This document shows positions 24,213 through 30,781 of a stretch of DNA of 35,810 bases, one piece after another; the stretch's first letter is position 1; each line of letters starts with the position of its first letter. The stretch is from a virus. The stretch is taken from positions 1-35,810 of the IMG/VR virus record IMGVR_UViG_3300023242_000019; one strand, 5' to 3'. The translations under genes and the position numbers were made by a program. The notes beneath the pieces were generated by a model, which was not told where the DNA came from, made no database searches, and was given only the letters and a program-made list of their open reading frames with translations.

Positions 24213-24780
24213 TTTTTAGCCCCCTATAAAGGTTTTCCCGCTTTGCATAGATTTCGCGAGCATTATATTCTGCGTCATAAGTATCATAGTAGCCCTTTTT
24301 TGACAACTTGTCTGCCGCTTCTTGCAGTTTTGACAACCGTTGCACAAAAATCAAGGAATAAGCTTCTTCCACGGTAGCGTCGAACTCAATGTCCGCTACA
24401 AAGTCGCTCGCGTCGTCTTCTGGGTGAAAACCCATAACCCAGATGTCTTTATCAATAAACATCCCCTCAGAAATCACTGTGTTCAAATCGTCCAAATATT
24501 CATGGAAAGCTTCCGGGGCCGTTTCAACCGTTAAGTCTACAATGATGGCTAATTCAAAATTGTCATCAAAGCTAGAAACAGTGCGGTACAAAACTTGGTT
24601 ACTACTTTCGTATTTAAAAAGTACAGCAACTTTTTCGTCCAGCCACGCTTGTTTTGCATAAGGACACGGCGGAAGGTCGTTAAAATACGGGTTGCTTTTT
24701 TCTAAAACTTCTTCGGACCACTGCATTAACTCGGATACAATGCTTGCCTCTTTAGGGTTGCCGAAAAAGGAAAGGTTCAT
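24196..24780 (-). CDS. Soluble non-structural-looking protein with NPxFxxLPPCPYA motif (194 aa)
   Basis: The start MNLSFFGNPKEASIVSELMQ at 24,780 has GGTGA ahead and avoids the long overlap that an upstream in-frame Met would need. The motif SNPYFNDLPPCPYAKQAW (29-46) is strongly conserved-looking and holds a single Cys in a Pro cage. Then an alternating strand/helix core (FELAIIVDLTVETAPEAFHE, IWVMGFHPEDDASDF) and a last helical part (LSKLQEAADKLSKKGYYDTY). The composition is that of a cytosolic enzyme or regulator, unlike its structural neighbours. I recall similar PPCPFA proteins in marine phages and bacteria, without a proven function. Confidence 0.65.
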   Translation of the reverse strand: MNLSFFGNPKEASIVSELMQWSEEVLEKSNPYFNDLPPCPYAKQAWLDEKVAVLFKYESSNQVLYRTVSSFDDNFELAIIVDLTVETAPEAFHEYLDDLNTVISEGMFIDKDIWVMGFHPEDDASDFVADIEFDATVEEAYSLIFVQRLSKLQEAADKLSKKGYYDTYDAEYNAREIYAKRENLYRGLKNGDET

Positions 24781-24787
24781 TTCTACT

Positions 24788-25072
24788 TCACCACGCTTTG
24801 CAGGACCAGTATCGGGCGCTGAACTTGTCTTTTGCCGTATCACACGAATGACGGGCTCGAAAGTTTTTACGACGGCCGGGTTGGTCTTTTTTAATGGACA
24901 TCTTAGGGTCCCCGAACCGGACCAGTTTGATCTCAGAGCCTTTTTTAGCTAGGACGGCGCTCTTTTTTGATTTGCCGGGAGTTCTTTTTGGCTTATTGAA
25001 GCCCGAAAAGCTCTCCCCACGGTAAGTTATTCTTCCGGAAGGCGTTCTAGTTATGTCTTTCGTAGTAGCCAT
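24788..25072 (-). CDS. Small basic conserved phage protein with Cys/aromatic C-terminus (94 aa)
   Basis: MATTKDITRTPSGRITYRGE, then a Lys-rich middle (KPKRTPGKSKKSAVLAKKGS), a short beta region (IKLVRFGDPKMSIKKDQPGR) and the hallmark end FRARHSCDTAKDKFSARYWS-CKAW. The two Cys and the RARH...ARYWSC layout recur in many marine phage proteins and may bind a metal with His. Function unknown. The gene lies in a run of small basic genes between capsid and connectors, so a head-associated or DNA-binding protein is likely. Confidence 0.7.
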   Translation of the reverse strand: MATTKDITRTPSGRITYRGESFSGFNKPKRTPGKSKKSAVLAKKGSEIKLVRFGDPKMSIKKDQPGRRKNFRARHSCDTAKDKFSARYWSCKAW

Positions 25073-25078
25073 ACATCA

Positions 25079-25366
25079 TCACTTTTGAATAAAAAGAGTC
25101 AAAGTAGTATTGGCCGGGATAGTAGCGTAAAGACCGTGGTAAAACAAAATGCCGTCACCCGGTATTTCCATCCCAAACAAACCAGCGTCTTTTTCGTCTA
25201 TTTCCAAAACCTCGTCACCAGACGCCGCCGCGGCGTTGTCATAAATAACAACATCCCCCGATGATCCCGACGAGTGGTTGATTAAAAAACCCGCCAGACG
25301 CCCACGGCCGGTAGCAAACGAAGCCGTCGAATGACTGTGTACCGCTTTTACCTCATTGCCTGCCAT
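25079..25366 (-). CDS. Small beta-sandwich-like structural protein, paralogue 1 (95 aa)
   Basis: MAGNEVKAVHSHSTASFATG, then GRGRLAGFLINHSSGSSGDV, VIYDNAAAASGDEVLEIDEK and MEIPGDGILFYHGLYATIPA. The order of turns and strands matches the next gene upstream (MAGSDIRTK...), with aligned positions R/G-R, D-N/G, IPxxGI and a T-rich last strand. Small proteins of this type behind the capsid gene often decorate heads or cap fibres; that role is an inference. Confidence 0.7.
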   Translation of the reverse strand: MAGNEVKAVHSHSTASFATGRGRLAGFLINHSSGSSGDVVIYDNAAAASGDEVLEIDEKDAGLFGMEIPGDGILFYHGLYATIPANTTLTLFIQK

Positions 25367-25378
25367 AAAGAGTCACTC

Positions 25379-25651
25379 CTAGCTGTAAAATACCGTTGCA
25401 GACGTACATGCGGTGAACAACGATATGTAAATATCGGTTACACGAATACCTTCGTCCGGAATGTTGACGGAGTGCGTATCAGAAGCATTTAAATCCATGT
25501 CCAAAACAGTTGCACCCCCGTTGCCGTCGGTAACCGTTAGGCGAGGAGAGCCCGTGGTTGTTTTTATTTGAATTTGACGAATACGTGCGGGACCAACCGC
25601 AGCAGAACCCGTCGCAGCCAAACGTTTTGTTCGAATATCAGAACCAGCCAT
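25379..25651 (-). CDS. Small beta-sandwich-like structural protein, paralogue 2 (90 aa)
   Basis: MAGSDIRTKRLAATGSAAVG, then PARIRQIQIKTTTGSPRLTV, TDGNGGATVLDMDLNASDTH and SVNIPDEGIRVTDIYISLFT. It is all-beta by pattern and alignable with the 95-aa neighbour along its length, though identity is low. Twelve bases separate the two. It follows the 63-aa gene after three bases. Confidence 0.7.
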   Translation of the reverse strand: MAGSDIRTKRLAATGSAAVGPARIRQIQIKTTTGSPRLTVTDGNGGATVLDMDLNASDTHSVNIPDEGIRVTDIYISLFTACTSATVFYS

Positions 25652-25654
25652 TTG

Positions 25655-25846
25655 TTAACCCTTTTTCTTAACAGGTTTATCCGCCCATATATACGCTTCA
25701 TTAACATTAGGCGTAGAAGGGTCGTCTGCTTTAAGTGTGCCGTTTTTCTTTCGGGCTCGAACTTTTTCCACCTTTATAGGTGTGCCGTCGGAGTTTAACC
25801 CCCGACGTGCTAGTTCTTCGGCCGAAGCGGTTGTAAACCTACTCAT
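25655..25846 (-). CDS. Small basic protein (63 aa)
   Basis: MSRFTTASAEELARRGLNSD, GTPIKVEKVRARKKNGTLKA, then NVNEAYIWADKPVKKKG. Charged and probably flexible apart from the first helix. I do not recognise a family. Its place within a run of tightly spaced head-region genes supports it as real. Confidence 0.65.
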   Translation of the reverse strand: MSRFTTASAEELARRGLNSDGTPIKVEKVRARKKNGTLKADDPSTPNVNEAYIWADKPVKKKG

Positions 25847-25856
25847 GACCTACCCC

Positions 25857-26081
25857 TTACGCGGCTGCGATTGTAGCGCCTGTATCAGACCGCTTCCAAT
25901 CAGTGCCGTTAGAAAAAGCTAAGATAGCAGCGCCCGCAGCGCCGTTAGAAACATATACCAAAGTGCCCGCGCCTGCATCAGAAGCGGATGGGGCATTTGC
26001 AACAGTGTAAGTTGGAACTTGGATGTCGCCAACAAAACCGTTTGTTGAGGTCACTGGACCTGAAAAAGTAGTAGAAGCCAT
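25857..26081 (-). CDS. Small fibre/decoration-like structural protein (74 aa)
   Basis: The start MASTTFSGPVTSTNGFVGDI at 26,081 is chosen because AAAGGTG lies seven bases ahead; an in-frame Met 15 codons earlier lacks such a site and reads through the leader. The chain continues VPTYTVANAPSASDAGAGTL, VYVSNGAAGAAILAFSNGTD and WKRSDTGATIAAA. The SNGAAGxAxLAFSNGTDWxR phrase is a widespread small beta-motif of phage fibre and decoration proteins. It is the first gene after the capsid terminator, so it needs read-through or its own promoter. Confidence 0.75.
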   Translation of the reverse strand: MASTTFSGPVTSTNGFVGDIQVPTYTVANAPSASDAGAGTLVYVSNGAAGAAILAFSNGTDWKRSDTGATIAAA

Positions 26082-26255
26082 TATAAGCACCTTTTTGCAT
26101 AAGGATTCGCTTCGTAGTCTATGCAACGTCAGGAGGGCAGAACCTGTCTACAAAGCTAATATGTTAACCCTTAAAGAAGTATACTCTAGGTTTGGCAAAA
26201 AAGAAAGGGGCCTCGAAAGAGGCCCCTCCTTGCAGTACAGAATGAGGTTCTGTTC
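26082..26255. other. Intergenic region after major capsid gene
   Basis: Contains the capsid terminator and about 110 bases of leader for the 74-aa gene. On the minus strand TATACT (26,178-26,183) could be a -10 box, but I find no convincing -35, so a promoter here is only possible. Confidence 0.4.
26193..26227 (-). terminator. Rho-independent terminator after the capsid gene
   Basis: A perfect 9-bp GC-rich stem (AGGGGCCTC / GAGGCCCCT, 26,206-26,214 with 26,219-26,227) closes a four-base loop and is followed, on the minus strand, by TTTCTTTTTT. It lies 29 bases after the capsid stop. Confidence 0.93.
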
Positions 26256-27167
26256 TTATGCTGCGCCGGGAGTTCCGTACACGCTACGCCAATCGGATAC
26301 ACCGAAAGAATAACGCTCACGCGCCTTAAAGCGCATGTTACCCGTATCAAAATCGCCTTCCATCGCCGTTTTAATAGGCGAACGGTTGAACAATTTGAAA
26401 CCATTTGGAGCATCAGTTTTGATGAAGAATGCGTCTGAGTCTGTCAAGAAGTGGTTAACCACTGCCCCGTCAGGAATCATACCCATGTTTTTCATCGCAT
26501 TGTTGTCGTTGTCGGCAGTGCCGGAACGCAGGTTGGAGTTCATTACCCGCTCTGCAATAAATTGCAGTTCTTTCGGAATAATCAACTTCATACCACGAAC
26601 AGCAATCTTCAGACCACGCTCATCAGTCAAACCGGCAATGTCGATCAACATCTGTTCCAACGAAGTCTCGTTGAGGTCGGCAGCAACTGCCAAGACGTTA
26701 GTCTGATTACCAGAAAGCGATGGGTGGGATGCTGAACAAAGTGCTGCACCGTCGCCAATCGCAGAAACACCAGCCGTGAACGCATTGTTCAGGATAGAAG
26801 CCGCTTTGATTTGCTTTGTCTGGGCCATAGAACGGGCCAGAGCTTTGGTGTAGCGAGATGCCAGACGATCATAAAGGTTATCTTCGATAGCCTCCTCAGT
26901 GATCGAAAATGCCAACGCAATGGTTTCGTGAGTGTAACGAGCGGTATATGTTTCCTGCGCATCGTCATAAGTAAGGGCACCGCCCTCGCTTTTAACAGGT
27001 GCTGTGGAAAATCCGCCGAGCATGACCTCCTCCTCAAAAGCTCGGTCTGAGCTTTCTTCTTCGAAGATTTCACCATGCTCGTTTTCGTAACGATTGTATT
27101 CAAGGCCGAACAAGGCATTAAGGCCGGGTTCTAGCTCTTTCGCTAATTGTGCGCGAGAAATAGCCAT
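26256..27167 (-). CDS. Major capsid protein, HK97-fold type (303 aa)
   Basis: MAISRAQLAKELEPGLNALF begins the N-arm; YTARYTHETIALAFSITEEA and EDNLYDRLASRYTKALARSM form the spine region. A catalytic-free core follows (KAASILNNAFTAG, CSASHPSLSGNQTN), then RGMKLIIPKELQFIAERVMN and the end RERYSFGVSDWRSVYG, resembling the Mu gpT-like and related capsid proteins in marine phages. 303 residues is normal. It follows the scaffold-like gene and two conserved structural genes. The strong terminator right behind it would limit expression of later genes relative to capsid. Confidence 0.87.
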   Translation of the reverse strand: MAISRAQLAKELEPGLNALFGLEYNRYENEHGEIFEEESSDRAFEEEVMLGGFSTAPVKSEGGALTYDDAQETYTARYTHETIALAFSITEEAIEDNLYDRLASRYTKALARSMAQTKQIKAASILNNAFTAGVSAIGDGAALCSASHPSLSGNQTNVLAVAADLNETSLEQMLIDIAGLTDERGLKIAVRGMKLIIPKELQFIAERVMNSNLRSGTADNDNNAMKNMGMIPDGAVVNHFLTDSDAFFIKTDAPNGFKLFNRSPIKTAMEGDFDTGNMRFKARERYSFGVSDWRSVYGTPGAA

Positions 27168-27181
27168 TTATTAAGCCCTCC

Positions 27182-27832
27182 TTATAGACCTGTTGATGTC
27201 GCGGTAGTCTGCGAATCAAACCGGCTGGTTGGTGCATTATAATGAGCGTTCAAACGAACAATCAACGGAATACCAGCGGCTGCATAGTCGCTGTTACCCG
27301 CATCGTCCATGATGCCCACAATACGCAATGGCAGAGTAGCCGTTGCAGCAATAGTAGACACGCCCAAAGCGGAATCGGAACTACCGGTGTCAGTAGAACC
27401 TGTGCGAGCAGATGTACCCAACGACGCGTTCGCAAATACATGCGCAAGAGCCGTTGCCCGATCTGACAGAGTAGCGTCAGACGCAACTTTGTACAGTTGG
27501 TTAGGGTTGTCTGCAACAAACGCCTTTACAGGGTGGTTTGTATCGACGCTTACCGAACCCGAACCGGGCCAGTAATTAATGAAGACTGGTTTCTTTTGAA
27601 CCGAGTCCACGTATTCTACGCCCATCAGGACACCCAATGCTTGCGTAGTACCACCATTAGTAGCACCAGCTTGATCTACCACACCGGAGCTCGTAGGAAC
27701 TACGATACCGTACTGGTAGATTGCATTAGTGTTGTTGGAAGCGATTTCATACTGGGTTACACCAGTAGTATTAGCCGCAGCGCCAACTAGCCCGATAGGA
27801 CGAAGACCATAGGCAGTATTAGAATTTGCCAT
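27182..27832 (-). CDS. Conserved head protein, putative decoration protein (216 aa)
   Basis: MANSNTAYGLRPIGLVGAAA, then VTQYEIASNNTNAIYQYGIV, GVLMGVEYVDSVQKKPVFIN and PLRIVGIMDDAGNSDYAAAG. It is beta-rich, with low Lys content, and of a type regularly found immediately before the capsid gene in marine podoviruses. I infer a head decoration or stabilising protein. Fifteen bases separate it from the capsid start, and an AGGAG site precedes the gene. Confidence 0.7.
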   Translation of the reverse strand: MANSNTAYGLRPIGLVGAAANTTGVTQYEIASNNTNAIYQYGIVVPTSSGVVDQAGATNGGTTQALGVLMGVEYVDSVQKKPVFINYWPGSGSVSVDTNHPVKAFVADNPNQLYKVASDATLSDRATALAHVFANASLGTSARTGSTDTGSSDSALGVSTIAATATLPLRIVGIMDDAGNSDYAAAGIPLIVRLNAHYNAPTSRFDSQTTATSTGL

Positions 27833-27858
27833 TAGATTTCACTCCTATTGAGGTAGCC

Positions 27859-28347
27859 CTATTTCTTGGGGCCACCGAAGGTTACACGAGATTGACGATC
27901 GGGTTTAGCAATCGTCATGGTTGAATGTGCATTCTCGCGCATCATATCGTGATCGACAGCTTGCATCTGATCCATATTTCTACGAGAGAAATACGCTGTT
28001 CGTTCTGCAATTGTTTCGACAGGAATACGAGCGAGAAGCAACCCGCCAACTCCAAACACACCTTCATGTTTACCTGATTCAACAACAGGGGATTCAAAAT
28101 CAGGATACTCGTCCTTACGGACCAATTCCCAACCTTCCCTCATTTTAGCACTGATGTTTTTAGTATCATCAAAACCGCGCGTTTCGGCGCGTATCCAACG
28201 ATGCTTAAAGCCATCAGGGGCAGGTGGTGCGTCTAGCATAGACGGTGGGGCCCAAGGCTTACGAACAGCCTGTTTCTCCCGGGTTTGGTTAGCGCGAGAA
28301 GTACGGTTAATTGCCGAACCATCGTTTTGGTTGTTTTGTTCAGTCAT
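27859..28347 (-). CDS. Conserved head-assembly region protein (162 aa)
   Basis: A disordered basic start (MTEQNNQNDGSAINRTSRAN) leads to FKHRWIRAETRGFDDTKNIS, REGWELVRKDEYPDFESPVV and GVFGVGGLLLARIPVETIAE. The WIR..-DDTKN-REGWE..-EYPDF pattern recurs in marine phages between scaffold and capsid genes. No function is known to me; a scaffold cofactor or minor head protein is likely by position. Four bases separate it from the scaffold gene. Confidence 0.7.
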   Translation of the reverse strand: MTEQNNQNDGSAINRTSRANQTREKQAVRKPWAPPSMLDAPPAPDGFKHRWIRAETRGFDDTKNISAKMREGWELVRKDEYPDFESPVVESGKHEGVFGVGGLLLARIPVETIAERTAYFSRRNMDQMQAVDHDMMRENAHSTMTIAKPDRQSRVTFGGPKK

Positions 28348-28351
28348 CTTC

Positions 28352-29212
28352 TTACTCCTTCACGTATTTCGCATATTCTTCTAGCGGCACACCCAATTTT
28401 TTCGCTATTGCGACTTGGCTCGGGGTGAGACGAACCTTTCTCCCAATGCGCCCAGATGGTGTTCTTGAAGCGCCAACAACCGTTTGAGCGGGCCGTCTGT
28501 TCGCGGTGTTTCCGGCATTTACAAACTTACTTGAAATGCGACGGTCAAGTTCATTATAGTAGTCATCGCTCGTCGGGTCAAACCCTTCGTCTTCAACGAG
28601 CTTTTTATGTATTCCAAACGCCGCATACGTCATGGCCTCGTCTTGGCCAAACCAACTGTTTTTCATGGCCCATGTCTCCGCTTTGGGATCAGGGCGCTTG
28701 GGCGCTTGGGCAGGCATAGGCTGACGCGATTGGTGCTGCGCAGCGGCCTGTTGCTGTTGTCGCGAACGATCTTGTTGCGCTTTTGCCTGTTCGGCTCGGT
28801 CTTGCTGGATAGCCAACTTAGTCAAGTTGCGCTGGGCTTCCACCGAGGCCTTGCTGTCACCCATCTCAATTGCACGGGCTAATTCATTTTCAGCCTGTTG
28901 CACCTGAGTGTTGACACGGTTTGTATATTCGTTGACGTAATTCGTATCCATGTGGGACATCCGGTTCTTTAGGCCGGTTGCCTCCGTCTGGACCGCTTGA
29001 GCGTACTTAATCGCTTCTTGCTCGCGCCGTTCAGCTTCACGCATCTTCTTCGTCAAACGATCAATTCGTTTTTGAGTTGCCGTCTCCGCTTTGGAGAACT
29101 GGTCATCACGGTCATCGTCTTCCGACGAAGATACCTCACTTACAACCTCAACCTCAGTTTCTTGGTTGTCCCCAACGTCTAGTTCAATCGGGTTTTCACT
29201 ACTATTAGCCAT
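28352..29212 (-). CDS. Putative capsid scaffolding protein (286 aa)
   Basis: Three-part layout typical of scaffolds: an acidic, disordered N-terminus (ELDVGDNQETEVEVVSEVSS), a long coiled coil (about 40-160: KRIDRLTKKMREAERREQEA ... QQAENELARAIEMGDSKA) with a Gln-rich end, and a basic helical C-terminus (RLTPSQVAIAKKLGVPLEEY) that would bind capsid subunits. It directly precedes the head genes. No protease gene is visible in the window, so removal by exit rather than digestion is possible. Confidence 0.72.
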   Translation of the reverse strand: MANSSENPIELDVGDNQETEVEVVSEVSSSEDDDRDDQFSKAETATQKRIDRLTKKMREAERREQEAIKYAQAVQTEATGLKNRMSHMDTNYVNEYTNRVNTQVQQAENELARAIEMGDSKASVEAQRNLTKLAIQQDRAEQAKAQQDRSRQQQQAAAQHQSRQPMPAQAPKRPDPKAETWAMKNSWFGQDEAMTYAAFGIHKKLVEDEGFDPTSDDYYNELDRRISSKFVNAGNTANRRPAQTVVGASRTPSGRIGRKVRLTPSQVAIAKKLGVPLEEYAKYVKE

Positions 29213-29224
29213 ATTTTACCTCGT

Positions 29225-29698
29225 TTACAAATGCTGGATGTCTTCAGGGTCCAAAATAGTCGCAAGAACCTCGTCGTCATTGAGGATGCGGACTTCTCCC
29301 CCATCGATCTGTAGGCGCGAACCGGCATAACGGGCAAACAATACCCACTGCTTCTCCGCGCACCACGCGCCGTCAGGAAACTTGTCACGGTCTTTGTAAG
29401 CCAAAGGACCGACTTTAAGGACATAACCCACCTGTGTGGATATCTGGCTCTTCTCTTGAATTTCGGTAGGGATAAAAATACCCCCGGCCGTCTTCGCCTT
29501 ACCTTGGTAGGGCAAAATGAGAATACGCCATCCAGTAGGGGCAGGCATTCTTTCCAGAAGACTTGCGTCTAAAGCTTCTGGGTTTAAACGGGGTTTTTCG
29601 ACATAAGCATCAGCTAAATTAGCCTTTGTCGTTTCCGCCATAGCCGCCACACCTTCGGCAGCCGCAGACAGATCAATTCTTGTTGACTGGTTAGTCAT
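29225..29698 (-). CDS. GroES-like co-chaperonin (157 aa)
   Basis: Residues ~54-150 form a Cpn10 fold: TGWRILILPYQGKAKTAGGI with the mobile-loop phrase KTAGGIFIP (compare K-S-A-G-G-I in GroES), then VGYVLKVGPLAYKDRDKF, WCAEKQWVLFARYAGSRLQI and NDDEVLATI. Residues 1-53 are an extra helical, polar N-terminal extension. Such phage proteins can replace GroES on the host GroEL to fold the capsid protein, as T4 gp31 does. Placement a few genes before scaffold and capsid agrees. The start overlaps the 67-aa gene by eight bases. Confidence 0.87.
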   Translation of the reverse strand: MTNQSTRIDLSAAAEGVAAMAETTKANLADAYVEKPRLNPEALDASLLERMPAPTGWRILILPYQGKAKTAGGIFIPTEIQEKSQISTQVGYVLKVGPLAYKDRDKFPDGAWCAEKQWVLFARYAGSRLQIDGGEVRILNDDEVLATILDPEDIQHL

Positions 29699-29894
29699 CG
29701 GATCGCTCCTGTTTATCTAGCAGGCCCTTGAGTTCCTGTTCCACGTGATTTAGGCACTCTAAGTTGCCCATAAGCTCACGATATTGCTCCATTGATTTGA
29801 CGTTTCCAAAAATCATCAAATCCGTAACCCCTTGCCGTCTTTCTCTCAAGATACGAAAAACCGCTTCGGCTACATATATTTCATCCATTCCCAC
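29691..29894 (-). CDS. Small helical protein (67 aa)
   Basis: MGMDEIYVAEAVFRILRERR, QGVTDLMIFGNVKSMEQYRE, then LECLNHVEQELKGLLDKQER. Two amphipathic helices around a short loop. No named family recognised. An AGGTGGG site precedes the ATG. It may be an adaptor or a co-chaperonin partner, since the two genes overlap. Its coding sequence includes a partial parS-like string (29,737-29,752), which I consider chance. Confidence 0.7.
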   Translation of the reverse strand: MGMDEIYVAEAVFRILRERRQGVTDLMIFGNVKSMEQYRELMGNLECLNHVEQELKGLLDKQERSDD

Positions 29895-29995
29895 CTCGCA
29901 TAATATCTAACATTATCAGATATAATCCTAGCACAACTTGTATAAGATAAGCTAGGACTATCTGTAAATTTATGCGATTTACGGAAAAAACAACG
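29895..29995 (-). promoter_or_regulatory. Intergenic region with inverted repeats and possible promoter
   Basis: On the minus strand TTTACA (29,963-29,968) and TATACA (29,939-29,944) stand 18 bases apart and could be a sigma70-type promoter for the co-chaperonin/scaffold/capsid genes. The spacer and start region contain inverted repeats TCCTAGC...GCTAGGA (29,926-29,932 with 29,951-29,957) and ATATCT...AGATAT (29,903-29,908 with 29,918-29,923), candidate operator or mRNA-leader hairpins. This is one of the few AT-rich gaps in the window. Confidence 0.4.
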
Positions 29996-30202
29996 TTAAG
30001 AACCGCTGCCCATGTAACTCGTGCCGCGGATCGCGGCTCCCGTGCCACGCGTTTTCATCTTACGCACGTTGTCCGTGGCCATCGGGGCGGGGGCTGTTTT
30101 TCCGTAAGGAATGCGGCCTTGACCCTTAATGTCCGCGTAACCAACCGCTTTTGGCGGATCACTCGGCGCAGAGCCGTTTACTTTAATTTTACGATCTTTC
30201 AT
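29996..30202 (-). CDS. Small basic conserved protein (68 aa)
   Basis: MKDRKIKVNGSAPSDPPKAV, GYADIKGQGRIPYGKTAPAP, then NVRKMKTRGTGAAIRGTSYM. The KDRKIKVNGxAPSD and KMKTRGTGAAxRGT phrases are ones I recognise as recurrent beside portal genes in marine phages. Basic, Gly-rich, probably disordered. Function unknown. Confidence 0.75.
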   Translation of the reverse strand: MKDRKIKVNGSAPSDPPKAVGYADIKGQGRIPYGKTAPAPMATDNVRKMKTRGTGAAIRGTSYMGSGS

Positions 30203-30205
30203 AAT

Positions 30206-30781
30206 TTAACTCCTTTGGAAGACGCTTGTACGGGGACCCGAATTATTTAACAAATAATCGGTGTCTGTAATTAGGGATTGAAGGTCCGGGCCCTGCGCTT
30301 GTTGCGGGGGCATGTACGGGGTGAAGGGCTGAATAGAATTAGTAGGACCCATTGGGGTGCCGCTATACGCGCCGTATGTCCGACCTTCTACTGGAGGAGG
30401 CGGCGGAGGCGTAAATGCGGTGTTATCCGGGGAGGGTGTAAACACGGGGTTAACCACCGGTGGAGGTGTAACAGGGGCAGGGAGCATAGGGTCCACACCG
30501 GGAGGAAGGGAAAAAACGGGCGTATCAGGGGCAGGCGCTTGTTCTAAAAAAGATACATTGTATTTTTCATTGGTGCCCGGCCCAAAAAGACCGGACTCAA
30601 CATTCTTGCGTTGAGTTACCCCAGATTGCGCTTCCCGACCTTTATCGTCGTAAAGAACGTATCTAACCATGCCGCCACTGGCGCTAGGGGTAAACTCCAG
30701 TCGTTGACGCGTATCCGGAGCCACATCGCCACCTTCCGCAAACTTCTGCGGATAGGCGTAATTTAAACTCTTGCTCATCAT
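30206..30781 (-). CDS. Proline-rich protein with N-terminal FAEGGDV motif (191 aa)
   Basis: The start MMSKSLNYAYPQKFAEGGDV carries the Gly-Gly motif shared with the giant proteins. A short beta region follows (MVRYVLYDDKGREAQSGVTQ). Residues ~85-150 are a Pro/Val/Thr linker (LPAPVTPPPVVNPVFTPSPD; FTPPPPPPVEGRTYG), and the end is helical (LQSLITDTDYLLNN). ATG overlaps the portal stop by four bases (ATGA). The architecture is that of a tether or spacer, and it may link packaged proteins to the portal. Function is unproven. Confidence 0.75.
   Translation of the reverse strand: MMSKSLNYAYPQKFAEGGDVAPDTRQRLEFTPSASGGMVRYVLYDDKGREAQSGVTQRKNVESGLFGPGTNEKYNVSFLEQAPAPDTPVFSLPPGVDPMLPAPVTPPPVVNPVFTPSPDNTAFTPPPPPPVEGRTYGAYSGTPMGPTNSIQPFTPYMPPQQAQGPDLQSLITDTDYLLNNSGPRTSVFQRS

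Noticed and set aside
29737-29752. Second parS-like string, TGTTCCACGTGATTTA
   Set aside because: Only 13 of 16 positions match, it is not a palindrome and it lies inside a coding gene. By my estimate such a match is expected by chance about 0.3 times in a window this size.
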